Of a stretch of DNA of 62,737 bases, positions 17,091-27,484 are shown in pieces. The notes beneath the pieces are model-generated. The model did not search any database. It was given only the letters and a program-made list of their open reading frames with translations, and was not told the origin of the DNA. The stretch is from Burkholderia sp. H160 (GTDB lineage: Bacteria; Pseudomonadota; Gammaproteobacteria; Burkholderiales; Burkholderiaceae): positions 1 through 62,737 of the forward strand of contig ABYL01000031.1 in the NCBI GenBank assembly GCA_000173575.1, read 5' to 3'. The position numbers were made by a program, and so were the translations under genes. Positions within the stretch are counted from its first letter, which is position 1. Each line of letters opens with the position of its first letter.

Positions 17091-19175
17091 TCAAACCCAG
17101 CCGAACGCGGCCAGCACCATATCGATCAGCTTGATGCCGATGAACGGCACGATGATCCCGCCGAGGCCATAGATCAGCAGATTGCGGCGCAGCAGGATCG
17201 CCGCGCCGAGTGCGCGATAGCGCACGCCCTTCAGCGCGAGCGGAATCAGCAGCACGATGATCAGCGCGTTGAAGATCACCGCCGACATGATGGCCGAGGT
17301 CGGCGTCGCCAGATGCATCACGTTCAGCGCGTTCAACGCCGGATACGTCGACGCGAACGCGGCCGGGATGATCGCAAAGTACTTGGCGACGTCGTTGGCG
17401 ATCGAGAACGTGGTCAGCGAACCGCGCGTCATCAGCATCTGCTTGCCGATTTCGACGATCTCGATCAGCTTGGTCGGGTTCGAATCGAGGTCGACCATGT
17501 TGCCGGCCTCTTTCGCCGCTTGCGTGCCGGTGTTCATCGCGACCGCGACGTCGGCCTGGGCGAGCGCGGGTGCGTCGTTGGTGCCGTCGCCGGTCATCGC
17601 GACCAGACGCCCTTCGGCCTGGTGCGCGCGAATCGTCGCGAGCTTCGTTTCCGGCGTCGCTTCGGCGAGGAAGTCGTCGACGCCCGCTTCGGCCGCGATC
17701 GCGGCGGCGGTCAGGCGGTTGTCGCCCGTCACCATCACGGTCTTGATGCCCATCTTGCGCAACTCGGCGAAGCGCTCCTTGATACCGCCCTTCACGACGT
17801 CCTTCAGCTCGATCACGCCAAGCACGCGCGCGCCCTGCTCGCTCTTCTCGGCGACCACGAGCGGCGTGCTGCCGCGTCGCGCGACATCGGCGACCGCATT
17901 GCTGACATCGTTCGGGAAACGGCCGCCATGCGCTTCGACGTAGTGCTTGACCGCATCGGCCGCGCCCTTGCGGATTTCGCGGCCGGGCAGATCGACGCCG
18001 CTCATGCGCGTTTGCGCGGTGAAGGCGAGAAACTCCGCGTGCAACGAGCCCATCTCACGCTGACGGATATTGAAGCGCTGCTTCGCGAGCACGACGATGC
18101 TGCGGCCTTCCGGCGTTTCGTCGGCAAGCGACGACAACTGCGCGGCATCGGCCAGCGCTTCTTCGGTCAGACCCGGCGCGGGCAGGAATTGCGACGCCTG
18201 ACGGTTGCCGAGCGTGATCGTGCCGGTCTTGTCGAGCAGCAGCACGTCGACGTCGCCGGCCGCTTCGACGGCGCGGCCCGAGGTCGCGATCACGTTCGCC
18301 TGCATCATGCGGCTCATGCCGGCCACGCCGATCGCCGACAGCAGGCCGCCGATCGTCGTCGGAATCAGACACACGAGCAGCGCGGCAAGCGCGGTAATCG
18401 TCACCACATGGCCCGCCTTGGCGGCCTCGACGGAAAACATCGAGAACGGCAGCAGCGTCGCGGTGGCGAGCAGCATCACGATCGTCAGCGCGACGAGCAG
18501 AATCGTCAGTGCGATTTCGTTCGGCGTCTTCTGACGCTTCGCGCCTTCGACCATCGCGATCATGCGGTCGAGAAACGCCTCGCCCGGGTTCGCGGTGACG
18601 CGCACGACAATCCAGTCCGACAGTACGCGCGTGCCGCCCGTCACCGACGAAAAGTCGCCGCCCGACTCGCGGATCACCGGCGCCGATTCGCCGGTGATCG
18701 CCGATTCGTCGACCGATGCGACGCCGTCGATCACTTCACCGTCGGCCGGAATCACGTCGCCGGTTTCGACCAGCACGACATCGCCTTTGCGCAGCTCGGT
18801 CGCGGTCGTGATGCGGATCGGCGACTTCGGATGCGGCTCGTTGAGCTTCTTGGCCATCACGTCTTTCTTCGCGCTGCGCAGCGACGCGGCCTGCGCTTTC
18901 GAGCGGCCTTCGGCGAGCGCCTCCGCGAAGTTCGCGAACAGCACCGTGAACCACAGCCACAACGAGACCGCGAGAATGAAGCCCGCGGGCGCCTCGGCCT
19001 GACCGCCGAGTGCGGCAATCCACAGAATGGTGGTCAGAATGCTGCCGACGTACACGCAGAACATCACCGGGTTGCGGAACTGCGTGCGCGGCGTGAGCTT
19101 TTTAAAGGAGTCCACGATCGCCGGGCGCAGCAGTGCCGGGTCGAACATGGACCGCGTAGCGTTATGTTCAGTCAT
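17091..19175 (-). CDS. kdpB: KdpB, P-type K+-transporting ATPase catalytic subunit
   Basis: A 694-residue P-type ATPase: actuator motif ITGESAPV, phosphorylation motif [13 protein letters not shown] (Asp near residue 315), nucleotide-binding region, and hinge [15 protein letters not shown]. Hydrophobic segments lie at the N-terminus, in the middle and at the C-terminus. It hydrolyses ATP to drive K+ uptake through KdpA. The start overlaps a short 21-codon frame by ATGA, but kdpB has its own GAGG ribosome-binding site, so coupling is not required. Confidence 0.97.
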   Translation of the reverse strand: MTEHNATRSMFDPALLRPAIVDSFKKLTPRTQFRNPVMFCVYVGSILTTILWIAALGGQAEAPAGFILAVSLWLWFTVLFANFAEALAEGRSKAQAASLRSAKKDVMAKKLNEPHPKSPIRITTATELRKGDVVLVETGDVIPADGEVIDGVASVDESAITGESAPVIRESGGDFSSVTGGTRVLSDWIVVRVTANPGEAFLDRMIAMVEGAKRQKTPNEIALTILLVALTIVMLLATATLLPFSMFSVEAAKAGHVVTITALAALLVCLIPTTIGGLLSAIGVAGMSRMMQANVIATSGRAVEAAGDVDVLLLDKTGTITLGNRQASQFLPAPGLTEEALADAAQLSSLADETPEGRSIVVLAKQRFNIRQREMGSLHAEFLAFTAQTRMSGVDLPGREIRKGAADAVKHYVEAHGGRFPNDVSNAVADVARRGSTPLVVAEKSEQGARVLGVIELKDVVKGGIKERFAELRKMGIKTVMVTGDNRLTAAAIAAEAGVDDFLAEATPETKLATIRAHQAEGRLVAMTGDGTNDAPALAQADVAVAMNTGTQAAKEAGNMVDLDSNPTKLIEIVEIGKQMLMTRGSLTTFSIANDVAKYFAIIPAAFASTYPALNALNVMHLATPTSAIMSAVIFNALIIVLLIPLALKGVRYRALGAAILLRRNLLIYGLGGIIVPFIGIKLIDMVLAAFGWV

Positions 19176-19254
19176 TGAATCCTCGAATATCCGTGCGCGC
19201 TTGCAGGCTTGCTGCGTGCAAGCGCCTGTTCGGTCATTGGTTCGCGGCCGCGCG

Positions 19255-21060
19255 TCACTGCACGCCCAACATCATCAGATGTTCGACGCCGGGACCGAGC
19301 GCGAGCGCCGGGACGTAGGTCAGCGCGCCGACCAGCAGCACCGTGCCGAGCAGCAGCACGACGAACAGCGGTCCATGCGTCGGCAGCGTGCCGCCGGTGA
19401 CGCCGATGCGCTTCTTCGCGGCGAGCGAGCCGGCGATTGCGAGCACCGGCACGATCGTGCCGAAGCGGCCGAACCACATCGCGATCGCGGTGAGCCAGTT
19501 GTAGAACGGCGTACTTACCGTCAGACCCGCGAATGCGCTGCCGTTGTTGTTCGCGGCCGAGCTGAACGCGTAGAGGATTTCGGAGAAGCCATGCGCGCCT
19601 GGGTTCGCGATGCCGGCCTTGCCCGCATCGGTCAACACCGCGATCGAGGTGCCCACGAGCACGAGCAGCGGCGTGAGCAGCACGACGATCGACACCATCT
19701 TCATCTCGTAGGCCTCGATCTTCTTGCCGACATACTCAGGAGTGCGTCCGATCATCAGACCCGCGACGAACACCGCAAGCAGCGCGAACACGAGCATGCC
19801 GTACATGCCGGAGCCGACACCGCCGAAGATCACTTCGCCGAGCTGAATCAGCAGCATCGGGTACAGGCCGCCGATCGGCGTCAGCGAATCGTGCGTATTG
19901 ACGACCGCACCGCACGACGCCGCCGTCGTCGCCACCGTAAAGATGCCCGACTGCGCGATGCCGAGGCGCGTTTCCTTGCCTTCCGCATTGCCGCCCGCCT
20001 GCAGCGCACTTGCCGACTGATCGACGTTGAGCGCGGTGAAGGCCGGATTACCGCTCTGCTCGGCGCTGATCTCGCCGAACACGCAAACACCGAACGCGAT
20101 CGTCATCGCGGCGAGCACGGCCACGCCTTGCCTGCGGTCCCCGATCACGCGGCCGAACACGAGCGCGAGCGCGGCCGGAATGATCAGGATCGAGAAGATC
20201 TGCACGAAGTTCGAGAACGGCGTCGGGTTTTCATACGGATGCGCGGAGTTGCCGTTGAAGAAACCGCCACCGTTGGTGCCGAGCATCTTGATTGCTTCCT
20301 GCGACGCAACCGGGCCCATCGCGAGGGTCTGCGTCTTCACCTGGGTATCGACCGTCACCGGATTGCCCTTCGCGTCCTTCACCGGATTGCCTTGCGCGTC
20401 GAGCTTCGGCGCGGCGTAGGTGGTGGTCTGCAGCGTCGGCACGTCCTGATACGCCTTGAAGTTCTGGATCACACCCTGGCTCATCAGCAGCGCGGCGACG
20501 AGCGCCGACATCGGCAGCAGCACGTAGAGCGTCACGCGCGTGACGTCGACCCAGAAGTTGCCGATGGTCTTGGCGCTGTGGCGCGCGAAGCCGCGAATCA
20601 GCGCGATCACGACGACGATGCCCGTTGCGGCCGACAGGAAGTTCTGCACGGTCAGGCCAAGCATCTGCGTCAGATAGCCGACGGTCTGCTCGGGCGTGTA
20701 GTCCTGCCAGTTCGTGTTGGTCACGAAGCTGACCGCGGTGTTGAACGCGCTGTCGACCGACATGGCGCCGAACTGCTGCGGGTTGCCCGGCAGCCAGCCC
20801 TGCACACGCAGCAGCACGTACAGGAACGCCACGCCGAGCACGTTGAACGCGATCGTGGCGATCGCATAGTGCTTCCAGCCCATTTCCGCCGATGGATCGA
20901 CGCCCGCGATGCGGTACAGCAATCGCTCGAGCGGCGCGCCGACGCGCACGACGCGCGAGCTGCCGTCCATCACGGCGCTGATGTAACTCGCCACCGGCAC
21001 CGCGGCGGCCAACAGTACGACGATAAAAAGACTCGCCTGCAGGACATTGTTCGTGTTCAT
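19255..21060 (-). CDS. kdpA: KdpA, K+-binding and translocating subunit
   Basis: A 601-residue polytopic protein of the superfamily of K+ transporters. It has ten or so hydrophobic segments and filter-like Gly-rich loops: [35 protein letters not shown], and SCGAVNTHDS-type and [14 protein letters not shown] sequences. It selects K+ at the periplasmic side of the Kdp complex. ATG 21060 overlaps the kdpF stop (ATGA), so the two are translationally coupled. Confidence 0.97.
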   Translation of the reverse strand: MNTNNVLQASLFIVVLLAAAVPVASYISAVMDGSSRVVRVGAPLERLLYRIAGVDPSAEMGWKHYAIATIAFNVLGVAFLYVLLRVQGWLPGNPQQFGAMSVDSAFNTAVSFVTNTNWQDYTPEQTVGYLTQMLGLTVQNFLSAATGIVVVIALIRGFARHSAKTIGNFWVDVTRVTLYVLLPMSALVAALLMSQGVIQNFKAYQDVPTLQTTTYAAPKLDAQGNPVKDAKGNPVTVDTQVKTQTLAMGPVASQEAIKMLGTNGGGFFNGNSAHPYENPTPFSNFVQIFSILIIPAALALVFGRVIGDRRQGVAVLAAMTIAFGVCVFGEISAEQSGNPAFTALNVDQSASALQAGGNAEGKETRLGIAQSGIFTVATTAASCGAVVNTHDSLTPIGGLYPMLLIQLGEVIFGGVGSGMYGMLVFALLAVFVAGLMIGRTPEYVGKKIEAYEMKMVSIVVLLTPLLVLVGTSIAVLTDAGKAGIANPGAHGFSEILYAFSSAANNNGSAFAGLTVSTPFYNWLTAIAMWFGRFGTIVPVLAIAGSLAAKKRIGVTGGTLPTHGPLFVVLLLGTVLLVGALTYVPALALGPGVEHLMMLGVQ

Positions 21061-21149
21061 TCAATGTCCTCCGCGCGCAGCAGCGCATACACGAGATAAA
21101 TGAAGAGCAGCGCGGTGGACGCGCCGGAAAGCCATAGCATCCAGGTCAT
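21057..21149 (-). CDS. kdpF: KdpF, small Kdp accessory subunit
   Basis: A 30-residue single-helix membrane peptide, [20 protein letters not shown] followed by a short ALLRAEDIE tail. It matches KdpF in length and in the YALLRAE/D ending. KdpF stabilises the Kdp complex in the membrane. It overlaps kdpA downstream and the 37-residue ORF upstream, each by ATGA. Confidence 0.92.
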   Translation of the reverse strand: MTWMLWLSGASTALLFIYLVYALLRAEDIE

Positions 21150-21259
21150 GAACGGTCTCCCTGCCCACGACGGAACTGCATCAGCTTCTCGCAGCCGCCA
21201 ATCAGCCCAAAGGTCAGCGCGGCGAATACCACGAGCCCCCCGACATACAGCACATCCAT
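21146..21259 (-). CDS. 37-residue membrane ORF at the head of the kdp operon
   Basis: Starts ATG 21259 and ends TGA 21148-21146; the ATG of kdpF lies inside the TCATGA junction, so the two overlap by four bases. The peptide begins MDVLYVGGLVVFAALTFGLI, a single predicted transmembrane helix. A positively charged tail follows ([15 protein letters not shown]). A GGGGAACG ribosome-binding sequence lies a few bases upstream. Small hydrophobic ORFs at this place occur, from memory, in kdp operons of other bacteria but are often left unannotated. The charge distribution suggests N-out/C-in. Its role is unknown; a KdpF-like accessory peptide is the natural guess. Confidence 0.72.
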   Translation of the reverse strand: MDVLYVGGLVVFAALTFGLIGGCEKLMQFRRGQGDRS

Positions 21260-21297
21260 TTTCGTTCCCCATTTACGGATTTTGGACAAACGCAACG

Positions 21298-21327
21298 GTA
21301 TTCCGATCGACCTAAAGGGCCGGTCAA
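21298..21327 (-). promoter_or_regulatory. Candidate kdp operon promoter
   Basis: On the minus strand, TTGACC (21327-21322) and GAATAC (21303-21298) are 18 bp apart, ~39 bp before the first small ORF. The weak -10 and the fact that KdpE normally activates this operon suggest an activator-dependent promoter. I could not identify a KdpE operator with confidence. Confidence 0.4.
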
Positions 21328-21362
21328 AGATGGTGGGGCGCGCGTAAAAATCGCGTAAACGG

Positions 21363-21398
21363 GAAAGGCCGATTCATCTCGCGATGAACCGGCCTTTC
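21363..21398 (-). terminator. Intrinsic terminator downstream of qor
   Basis: GAAAGGCCG-A-TTCATC (21363-21378) pairs with GATGAA-C-CGGCCTTTC (21383-21398): 15 pairs, one A/C mismatch, loop TCGC. It lies 40 bp beyond the qor stop, between qor and the kdp operon. On the minus strand the stem runs out into TTTCCCGTTT, a weak U-tract. Confidence 0.6.
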
Positions 21399-21437
21399 AG
21401 ATGAAGCGGATCGCAGGCTGAGTTGGCGCTTTTATTT

Positions 21438-22415
21438 TTATGGCAACAGGATGGTCGACCCGGTCGTGCGACGCCCTTCGAGGGCCGCATGCGCCTGTCC
21501 GACGTCCGGCAGCGCATAGCGCTGGTTGATGCTCGTCTTGACCTTGCCTGAAGTCAGCACGTCGAACAGTTCGGCCGACATCGCCTCGTAATCGCTGCGC
21601 TTCGCGATATAGGTGAAGAGCGTCGGGCGCGTAAAGAACAGCGAGCCGCGTCCGGCGAATTCCGACGAATCGATCGGCGGCAGCGGACCCGACGCGTTGC
21701 CGAAGCTGACGAACAGGCCGAGCGGCGCGAGGCAGTCGAGCGACTTTTCGAAGGTGTCCTTGCCGATCGAATCGTAGACGACCGGCACGCCCGCGCCGTT
21801 GGTGATCTCGCGTACGCGCTTCGTGAAGTTCTCGCGCGTATAGACAATGGCGTGATCGCAGCCGTGCGCTTTCGCGATTTCGGCTTTTTCGTCGGAGCCG
21901 ACCGTGCCGATCACCGTCGCGCCGAGCGCCTTCGCCCACTGGCACACGAGCAGACCGACGCCGCCCGCCGCGGCCTGAATCAGGATCGTGTCGCCGGCCT
22001 TCACCTGATACGTGCGGCGCAGCAGATACTGCGCGGTCAAGCCTTGCAGCATGACCGACGCGGCCTGCTCGTCGCTGACCGCATCAGGCAGCTTGACGAC
22101 CTGCGCGGCCTGCAGCACGCGCTCCTGCGCATACGCGCCGGGCGGCCGCGCGACATACGCGACGCGATCGCCGATCTTCAGACCGCTCACGCCCGAACCG
22201 ACCGCGCTGACCTCGCCGGCCGCTTCCATGCCGAGCCCGCCTGGCAGCGGCAGCGGATACAGACCGGTGCGGAAATACACGTCGATATAGTTGAGGCCGA
22301 CCGCCGTCTGGCGGATGCGGATCTCGCCCGCGCCGGGCTCGCCCACCTCGACGTCGACCCACTTCATTACCTCGGGGCCGCCGGTTTTGTCGAATCGGAT
22401 TGCCTTGACCATCAT
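21438..22415 (-). CDS. qor: NADPH:quinone oxidoreductase (zinc-independent MDR family, Qor/QorA)
   Basis: A 325-residue medium-chain dehydrogenase/reductase without the structural-zinc cysteines. It shows YIDVYFRTGLYP near the N-terminus, the cofactor-binding IQAAAGGVGLLVCQWAK, and the C-terminal LEGRRTTGSTILLP typical of quinone oxidoreductase. It reduces quinones with NADPH. ATG 22415 has an AAGGAG ribosome-binding site 6 bp upstream. It lies downstream of mgsA in the same direction, which may link it to handling of reactive carbonyls. Confidence 0.92.
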   Translation of the reverse strand: MMVKAIRFDKTGGPEVMKWVDVEVGEPGAGEIRIRQTAVGLNYIDVYFRTGLYPLPLPGGLGMEAAGEVSAVGSGVSGLKIGDRVAYVARPPGAYAQERVLQAAQVVKLPDAVSDEQAASVMLQGLTAQYLLRRTYQVKAGDTILIQAAAGGVGLLVCQWAKALGATVIGTVGSDEKAEIAKAHGCDHAIVYTRENFTKRVREITNGAGVPVVYDSIGKDTFEKSLDCLAPLGLFVSFGNASGPLPPIDSSEFAGRGSLFFTRPTLFTYIAKRSDYEAMSAELFDVLTSGKVKTSINQRYALPDVGQAHAALEGRRTTGSTILLP

Positions 22416-22486
22416 TCATGTCTCCTTGATCTGTCTGGATAGTTTTCTGGATGTCGGTCCGGATGTCCGTGCGGCGACGCGCATGC

Positions 22487-22876
22487 TCAGGCCTGGCCGG
22501 CCAGACGCAGGGTCAGCACGTCGAGCACCATGCGCGCGGTGGAAATGTTCGTCGCGCACGGAATGTTGTGCACGTCGCACGCGCGCACGAGCGCGTTGAT
22601 GTCCGGCTCGTGCGGCTGGGGCGTCATCGGGTCGCGCAGGAAGATCACCATGTCGACGCGCCCTTCGGCAAGCTGCGCGCCGATCTGCAGGTCGCCGCCG
22701 TGCGGGCCCGACAGCATGCGCTCGACCGTGAGGCCATGCGCGTCGCTGATGCGTCCGCCGGTCGTGCCGGTCGCCACGATCTCGCAGCGCGCGAGCGTGG
22801 CGACGTATTCGCCGGCCAGTTTGACGATGTCGTCCTTCTTGTGATCGTGCGCGATCAGCGCAATGCGGGTGGTCAT
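22487..22876 (-). CDS. mgsA: Methylglyoxal synthase
   Basis: A 129-residue protein starting [19 protein letters not shown]. It has the phosphate-binding GTTGG motif, the active-site [12 protein letters not shown] (catalytic Asp in GGD), and [15 protein letters not shown] with the conserved His. It converts dihydroxyacetone phosphate to methylglyoxal plus phosphate, a bypass of lower glycolysis used when phosphate is scarce. That fits loosely with the phosphate-stress genes at the start of the window. It sits 71 bp upstream of qor on the same strand. Confidence 0.96.
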   Translation of the reverse strand: MTTRIALIAHDHKKDDIVKLAGEYVATLARCEIVATGTTGGRISDAHGLTVERMLSGPHGGDLQIGAQLAEGRVDMVIFLRDPMTPQPHEPDINALVRACDVHNIPCATNISTARMVLDVLTLRLAGQA

Positions 22877-22945
22877 GACGTAAGACTCCTCAAACCTTTG
22901 TGACTGTCGTTGTTGTGGGGATGTGTGTCGTTCGCGCGCGGCGGC

Positions 22946-23725
22946 TCAGAACGTACCGGGATAAGCGCCGCCGTCGATCAGCCAGTTCTGCCCGGTGATA
23001 TAGCCCGCATGCACGCTGCACAGGAACGCGCAGGCGCGGCCGAATTCGTCGCGGTTGCCGAAGCGCCCGGCGGGGATCGTCTTCATGCGCTGCTTGCGCG
23101 CTTCATCGATGGAAATGTTGTGCGTCTTCGCCTGCGCCTCGAACGTGACCGCGATGCGGTCGGTGTCGAACAGGCCCGGCAGCAGGTTGTTGATCGTCAC
23201 GCCGGTCGGCGCGACCTTGCGCGCAATGCCCGCGACGAAACCGGTCAGCCCCGAGCGCGCGCCGTTCGACAGACCGAGCACGTCGATCGGCGCCTTCACC
23301 GCCGAGCTCGTGATGTTGACGATGCGCCCGAAGCGGCGCGCGCTCATCGTGTCGATGGTCTGACGGATCAGGTCGATCGGCGTCAGCATGTTGGCTTCGA
23401 GCGCGCGGATCCAGTCCTCGTGCGTGAAGTTGCGGAAATCGCCCGGCGGCGGCCCGCCCGCGTTGTTGACGAGAATGTCCGGCTGCGGACACGCGGCGAG
23501 TGCGGCGGCGCGCCCTTCAGGCGTGGTGATGTCGCACGCGACCGTCTTCACCTCGACGCCGCTCTGCTTGCGGATTGCCTCGGCGGTCGCTTCGAGCGTC
23601 CCGGCGGTGCGCGCGACGATCGTCAGATTGACGCCCTCGGCGGCGAGCGCTTCCGCGCAGCCGCGTCCCAGACCCTTGCTCGCCGCGCAGACGAGTGCGG
23701 TACGCCCTGCGATTCCCATATCCAT
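22946..23725 (-). CDS. Atypical SDR family protein (3-oxoacyl-ACP-reductase-like, non-canonical active site)
   Basis: A 259-residue short-chain dehydrogenase fold. The cofactor loop is VCAASKGLGRGC, with Ala in place of the first Gly of TGxxxGxG. NNAGGPPPGDF and VNITSSAVKAP follow, but the position of the catalytic YxxxK reads LSNGARSG: Ser replaces Tyr and Arg replaces Lys. The C-terminus (TGQNWLIDGGAYPGTF) is FabG-like. A BKR-like SDR subgroup that departs from both the NAD motif and the catalytic tetrad is known, and this fits it. Whether it is an active reductase is unclear. It is encoded 69 bp upstream of mgsA. Confidence 0.88.
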   Translation of the reverse strand: MDMGIAGRTALVCAASKGLGRGCAEALAAEGVNLTIVARTAGTLEATAEAIRKQSGVEVKTVACDITTPEGRAAALAACPQPDILVNNAGGPPPGDFRNFTHEDWIRALEANMLTPIDLIRQTIDTMSARRFGRIVNITSSAVKAPIDVLGLSNGARSGLTGFVAGIARKVAPTGVTINNLLPGLFDTDRIAVTFEAQAKTHNISIDEARKQRMKTIPAGRFGNRDEFGRACAFLCSVHAGYITGQNWLIDGGAYPGTF

Positions 23726-23942
23726 GTGTCCATCCTCCTGGCGATGTTTCCCCCGATTCTAGAAGAATCAGTGCCGGACTGTGCCGCGCCTCTGCAATCT
23801 CAGGTATCGCCGGGCGCGACTCTTTCGGTAAACTTGCGCGGTGGCGCGCTTCTCCTGCCCTCCTCCCCGCTTCCGGGTACCGGCAGGACGAACGGATGGG
23901 CGCGCCGAACCGATCCACCTTGCCGCCGCCCGCGAGCCCGCC

Positions 23943-24593
23943 ATGACCCAGGACAGCCGTTTTCCCAATCTTTTCATCCTCGATCACCCGCTGATCCAGC
24001 ACAAGCTGTCGCATATGCGCGACCGGGACACGTCGACGCGCACGTTTCGCGAACTGCTGCGCGAAATCACGCTGCTGATGGGTTACGAAATCACCCGCAA
24101 CCTGCCGATGACCACGCGCCGCATCACCACGCCGCTCGTCGAGATCGACGCGCCCGTGATCGCCGGTAAGAAGCTCGCGATCGTGCCCGTGCTGCGCGCG
24201 GGTGTCGGCATGTCGGACGGTCTGCTCGAGCTGGTGCCGTCGGCGCGGGTCGGACACATCGGCGTATATCGCGACGAGGATCATCGGCCGGTCGAATATC
24301 TGGTGCGCCTGCCCGATCTCGAAGACCGCGTGTTCATCCTTTGCGATCCGATGGTCGCGACCGGCAACTCCGCCGTGCACGCGGTCGATGTGCTCAAGCG
24401 CCGCAACGTGCCCGCCGAAAACATCATGTTCCTCGCGCTCGTCGCCGCGCCTGAAGGCGTACAGGTGTTCCAGGACGCGCACCCGGACGTCAAGCTGTTC
24501 GTTGCGTCGCTCGACTCGCATCTGAACGAGCATGCGTACATCGTGCCGGGTCTCGGCGACGCGGGCGACCGCTTGTTCGGCACGAAGAACTGA
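23943..24593 (+). CDS. upp: Uracil phosphoribosyltransferase
   Basis: A 216-residue protein beginning [21 protein letters not shown]. The PRPP-binding loop is [18 protein letters not shown] (about residues 137-154). The uracil-binding C-terminus is [19 protein letters not shown]. It salvages uracil to UMP. ATG 23943 is the family start; the in-frame upstream sequence is not conserved-looking. It is divergent from the SDR gene across a 217-bp gap. Confidence 0.97.
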   Translation: MTQDSRFPNLFILDHPLIQHKLSHMRDRDTSTRTFRELLREITLLMGYEITRNLPMTTRRITTPLVEIDAPVIAGKKLAIVPVLRAGVGMSDGLLELVPSARVGHIGVYRDEDHRPVEYLVRLPDLEDRVFILCDPMVATGNSAVHAVDVLKRRNVPAENIMFLALVAAPEGVQVFQDAHPDVKLFVASLDSHLNEHAYIVPGLGDAGDRLFGTKN

Positions 24594-25084
24594 CGCGCGG
24601 GAGCCGGCGGGAGCGGCATTGCGTCGCTTCCCTGTCATTTCCGCTCCGATCTGATTGCATTTGCGGCCAGTTTCGGGCCGCAGCCCCTCTGCCGCCCCCG
24701 CGCGGCGTGATAAAATTCGAATCCGCTCGATGAGCGGCTCGACCCGCACGATCACTCGCACCACCGTCTGCAATTTCGACTGGCGCACGGCGCCTTCGCA
24801 TCAGGTCATGCGGCGCCTGGCCGCGCAAGCTGCCCCGCCCTCACCGCGCCGCCGCCTGGCTGGCCGGTAATGCATGGACGGGCCGAAACGAGCGGCCGGC
24901 ATGGATGGCCAGCCCCGAGCGGGTCGTTCAGTGCGGGCGGGCTGCGGGCAGGTTGGGGACGGCGCCCAGCCGGCAGCCTTCCACCAGACAGTTCGACATC
25001 GAGGCGCAACACGCGAGGCGTCCGACATCGCAACAACAATTGCACTATGCGTGCGCCCCGCTGGCGCGCGCCACGGAGAAAAGT
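24594..25084. other. 491-bp gap between upp and yebC
   Basis: No gene is supported. Two small hairpins are visible: 24662-24682 (7-bp stem TGCGGCC/GGCCGCA) and 24723-24737 (6-bp stem CCGCTC/GAGCGG). The first could end the upp transcript but has no T-run. A TGATAAAAT element at 24709-24716 could be a -10 for yebC, but no -35 was found. A 46-codon frame starting near 24730 has ordinary GC-rich composition and is not convincing. Confidence 0.4.
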
Positions 25085-25813
25085 ATGGCGGGTCATTCGA
25101 AATGGGCCAACATCAAGCATAAGAAAGCAGCGGCCGATGCCAAGCGCGGCAAGGTCTGGACGCGGCTCATCAAGGAAATCCAGGTCGCGGCCCGTCTGGG
25201 CGGCGGCGAAATCGACTCGAACCCGCGTCTGCGGCTCGCGGTCGACAAGGCGTACGACGCCAACATGCCGAAAGACAACATCAACCGCGCGATCCAGCGC
25301 GGTGTCGGCGGCGCGGACGGTGCGAACTACGAGGAAATCCGCTACGAAGGCTACGGCATCGGCGGCGCGGCGGTGATCGTCGACACGATGACCGACAACC
25401 GCACCCGCACGGTCGCGGAAGTGCGTCACGCGTTCTCGAAGAACGGCGGCAACATGGGCACCGACGGTTCGGTGTCGTTCATGTTCGATCACGTCGGCCA
25501 GTTCCTGTTCGCGCCCGGCACCGCCGAAGACGCGCTGATGGAAGCCGCGCTCGAAGCGGGCGCCGACGACGTCCAGACGAACGAGGACGGCAGTATCGAA
25601 GTGCTGTGTCCGCCGCACGATTTTTCGAAGGTGAAGGCTGCGCTCGAAGCGGCGGGCTTCAAGGCCGAATTGGCCGAAGTCACGATGAAGCCGCAGACCG
25701 AAGTGGAATTCACCGGCGACGATGCCGTGAAAATGCAGAAACTGCTCGACGCGCTGGAAAATCTGGACGACGTGCAGGAAGTCTATACAAACGCGTCGAT
25801 CGCCAGCGAATGA
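25085..25813 (+). CDS. yebC: YebC/PmpR family protein
   Basis: A 242-residue protein with the invariant start [16 protein letters not shown]. It continues with [19 protein letters not shown] and the ENPVEFTG-like C-terminal region ([17 protein letters not shown] ending in [11 protein letters not shown]). Family members were described as transcription regulators and more recently as factors that relieve ribosome stalling. GGAGAAAAGT precedes ATG 25085, the conserved start; the open frame upstream is not conserved. Confidence 0.96.
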   Translation: MAGHSKWANIKHKKAAADAKRGKVWTRLIKEIQVAARLGGGEIDSNPRLRLAVDKAYDANMPKDNINRAIQRGVGGADGANYEEIRYEGYGIGGAAVIVDTMTDNRTRTVAEVRHAFSKNGGNMGTDGSVSFMFDHVGQFLFAPGTAEDALMEAALEAGADDVQTNEDGSIEVLCPPHDFSKVKAALEAAGFKAELAEVTMKPQTEVEFTGDDAVKMQKLLDALENLDDVQEVYTNASIASE

Positions 25814-25911
25814 CGGGGCGCGGGGCATCGTTTGCCCTTGCTGTTGATGGTTTATTGCACGGCTGAGCACACCGCTCGGCCGTTTATGGTTTTCAAGTCT
25901 CGGGGATTCAC

Positions 25912-27195
25912 ATGAAGTTACTCGTCGTCGGTTCCGGCGGTCGCGAACATGCGCTGGCATGGAAGCTCGCGCAATCGCCGCGGGTCCAGCTCGTCTACGT
26001 CGCGCCGGGCAACGGCGGCACGGCTCAGGATGAGCGTCTGCTCAACATCGACATCACCGATCCGGCCGCGCTCGCGGATTTCGTCGAAAAAGAACAGATC
26101 GCGTTCACGCTGGTCGGGCCGGAAGCGCCGCTCGCGGCGGGCATCGTCAACCTGTTCCGCTCGCGCGGTCTGAAGATCTTCGGGCCGACCAAAGAAGCCG
26201 CCCAGCTCGAAAGCTCGAAGGATTTCGCCAAGGCGTTCATGAAACGTCACGGCATCCCGACCGCCGAATACGAAACCTTCGCCGACGTCGCCGCCGCGCA
26301 CGCGTATCTGGACGCCAAGGGCGCGCCGATCGTGATCAAGGCCGACGGCCTCGCCGCCGGCAAGGGCGTCGTGGTCGCGCAGACGCTGGAAGAAGCGCAC
26401 GCCGCGGTCGACATGATGCTGTCGGACAACAAGCTCGGCGACGCCGGCGCGCGCGTCGTGATCGAGGAGTTCCTCGCCGGCGAGGAAGCGAGCTTCATCG
26501 TGATGGTCGACGGCAAGCACGTGCTCGCGCTCGCGTCGAGCCAGGATCACAAGCGTCTGCTCGACGGTGACCAGGGCCCGAACACGGGCGGCATGGGCGC
26601 CTACTCGCCCGCGCCGATCGTCACGCCGCAACTGCATGCGCGCGTGATGCGCGAAATCATCCAGCCGACGGTGCGCGGCATGGAGAAGGAAGGCATCCGC
26701 TACACCGGCTTCCTGTACGCGGGCCTGATGATCGACGCGCAAGGCAACCCGAAGACGCTCGAGTTCAACTGCCGGATGGGCGACCCCGAAACGCAGCCGA
26801 TCATGGCGCGTCTGAAGGGCGACTATTCGAAGGTGGTCGAACACGCGATCGCCGGCACGCTCGACACCGTCGAGCTCGAATGGGACCGCCGCACCGCGCT
26901 CGGCGTCGTGCTCGCCGCGCACAATTATCCGGACACGCCGAGGAAGGGCGACCGCATCAACGGCATTCCCGCCGAAACCGCGGATTCGGTCACGTTCCAC
27001 GCCGGCACCACGCTGACGGACGGCAAGCTGACCACCTCGGGCGGGCGCGTGCTGTGCGTCGTCGGTCTCGCGGATTCGGTGCGCACCGCGCAGGCGGCCG
27101 CCTATCAAACGATCAACCAGATTTCGTTCGACGGCATGCAGTATCGCCGCGACATCGGCTATCGCGCGCTCAATCGCAAGCACGACGGCAAGTAA
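25912..27195 (+). CDS. purD: Phosphoribosylamine-glycine ligase (GARS)
   Basis: A 427-residue ATP-grasp enzyme. The N-terminal motif is [19 protein letters not shown]. The ATP-grasp core carries [42 protein letters not shown], and the metal-binding [12 protein letters not shown]. It catalyses the second step of purine synthesis, 5-phosphoribosylamine plus glycine to GAR. purT, which acts next on GAR, is at 61377-62591. It lies 98 bp after yebC. Confidence 0.98.
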   Translation: MKLLVVGSGGREHALAWKLAQSPRVQLVYVAPGNGGTAQDERLLNIDITDPAALADFVEKEQIAFTLVGPEAPLAAGIVNLFRSRGLKIFGPTKEAAQLESSKDFAKAFMKRHGIPTAEYETFADVAAAHAYLDAKGAPIVIKADGLAAGKGVVVAQTLEEAHAAVDMMLSDNKLGDAGARVVIEEFLAGEEASFIVMVDGKHVLALASSQDHKRLLDGDQGPNTGGMGAYSPAPIVTPQLHARVMREIIQPTVRGMEKEGIRYTGFLYAGLMIDAQGNPKTLEFNCRMGDPETQPIMARLKGDYSKVVEHAIAGTLDTVELEWDRRTALGVVLAAHNYPDTPRKGDRINGIPAETADSVTFHAGTTLTDGKLTTSGGRVLCVVGLADSVRTAQAAAYQTINQISFDGMQYRRDIGYRALNRKHDGK

Positions 27196-27484
27196 GCGGC
27201 GCTTGTGCTGGCCGCCGTGCGAGCGGCCGCCAGCGCGACAGCGCGCCGCGGGCACGCCACACGACGCGCGCTACACTGCATTTTTCGCGCACGTCGCGAC
27301 AAACGGGCCCGGAGCCCGCGGATCGGCTGAAGCGGCAAGCCGCCTCCCCTATCCGCCTCCGACGCCCGCACGATCCGAACGAACGACCCGTCCGCGCAGG
27401 CTCCTGTCTGACGCGAACGCGGCCATCGCCCTCTTTCGAAGAACCCGCGGCACGCCAAGCGTGCCGTCCTCAGGACCTGCATTC

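Noticed and set aside
16437-19178. A 913-codon open frame antisense to kdpC/kdpB
   Set aside because: It mirrors the GC-biased third positions of kdp genes, has Arg/His/Gln-rich low-complexity content and no domain; kdpB and kdpC explain the region.
19172-19237. 21-codon frame overlapping the kdpB start by ATGA
   Set aside because: It lacks a ribosome-binding site and kdpB has its own GAGG, so coupling is not needed; the similar start of the two peptides looks like chance or a small duplication.
24730-24870. 46-codon frame between upp and yebC
   Set aside because: No ribosome-binding site, no overlap with a gene and ordinary shadow-frame composition.
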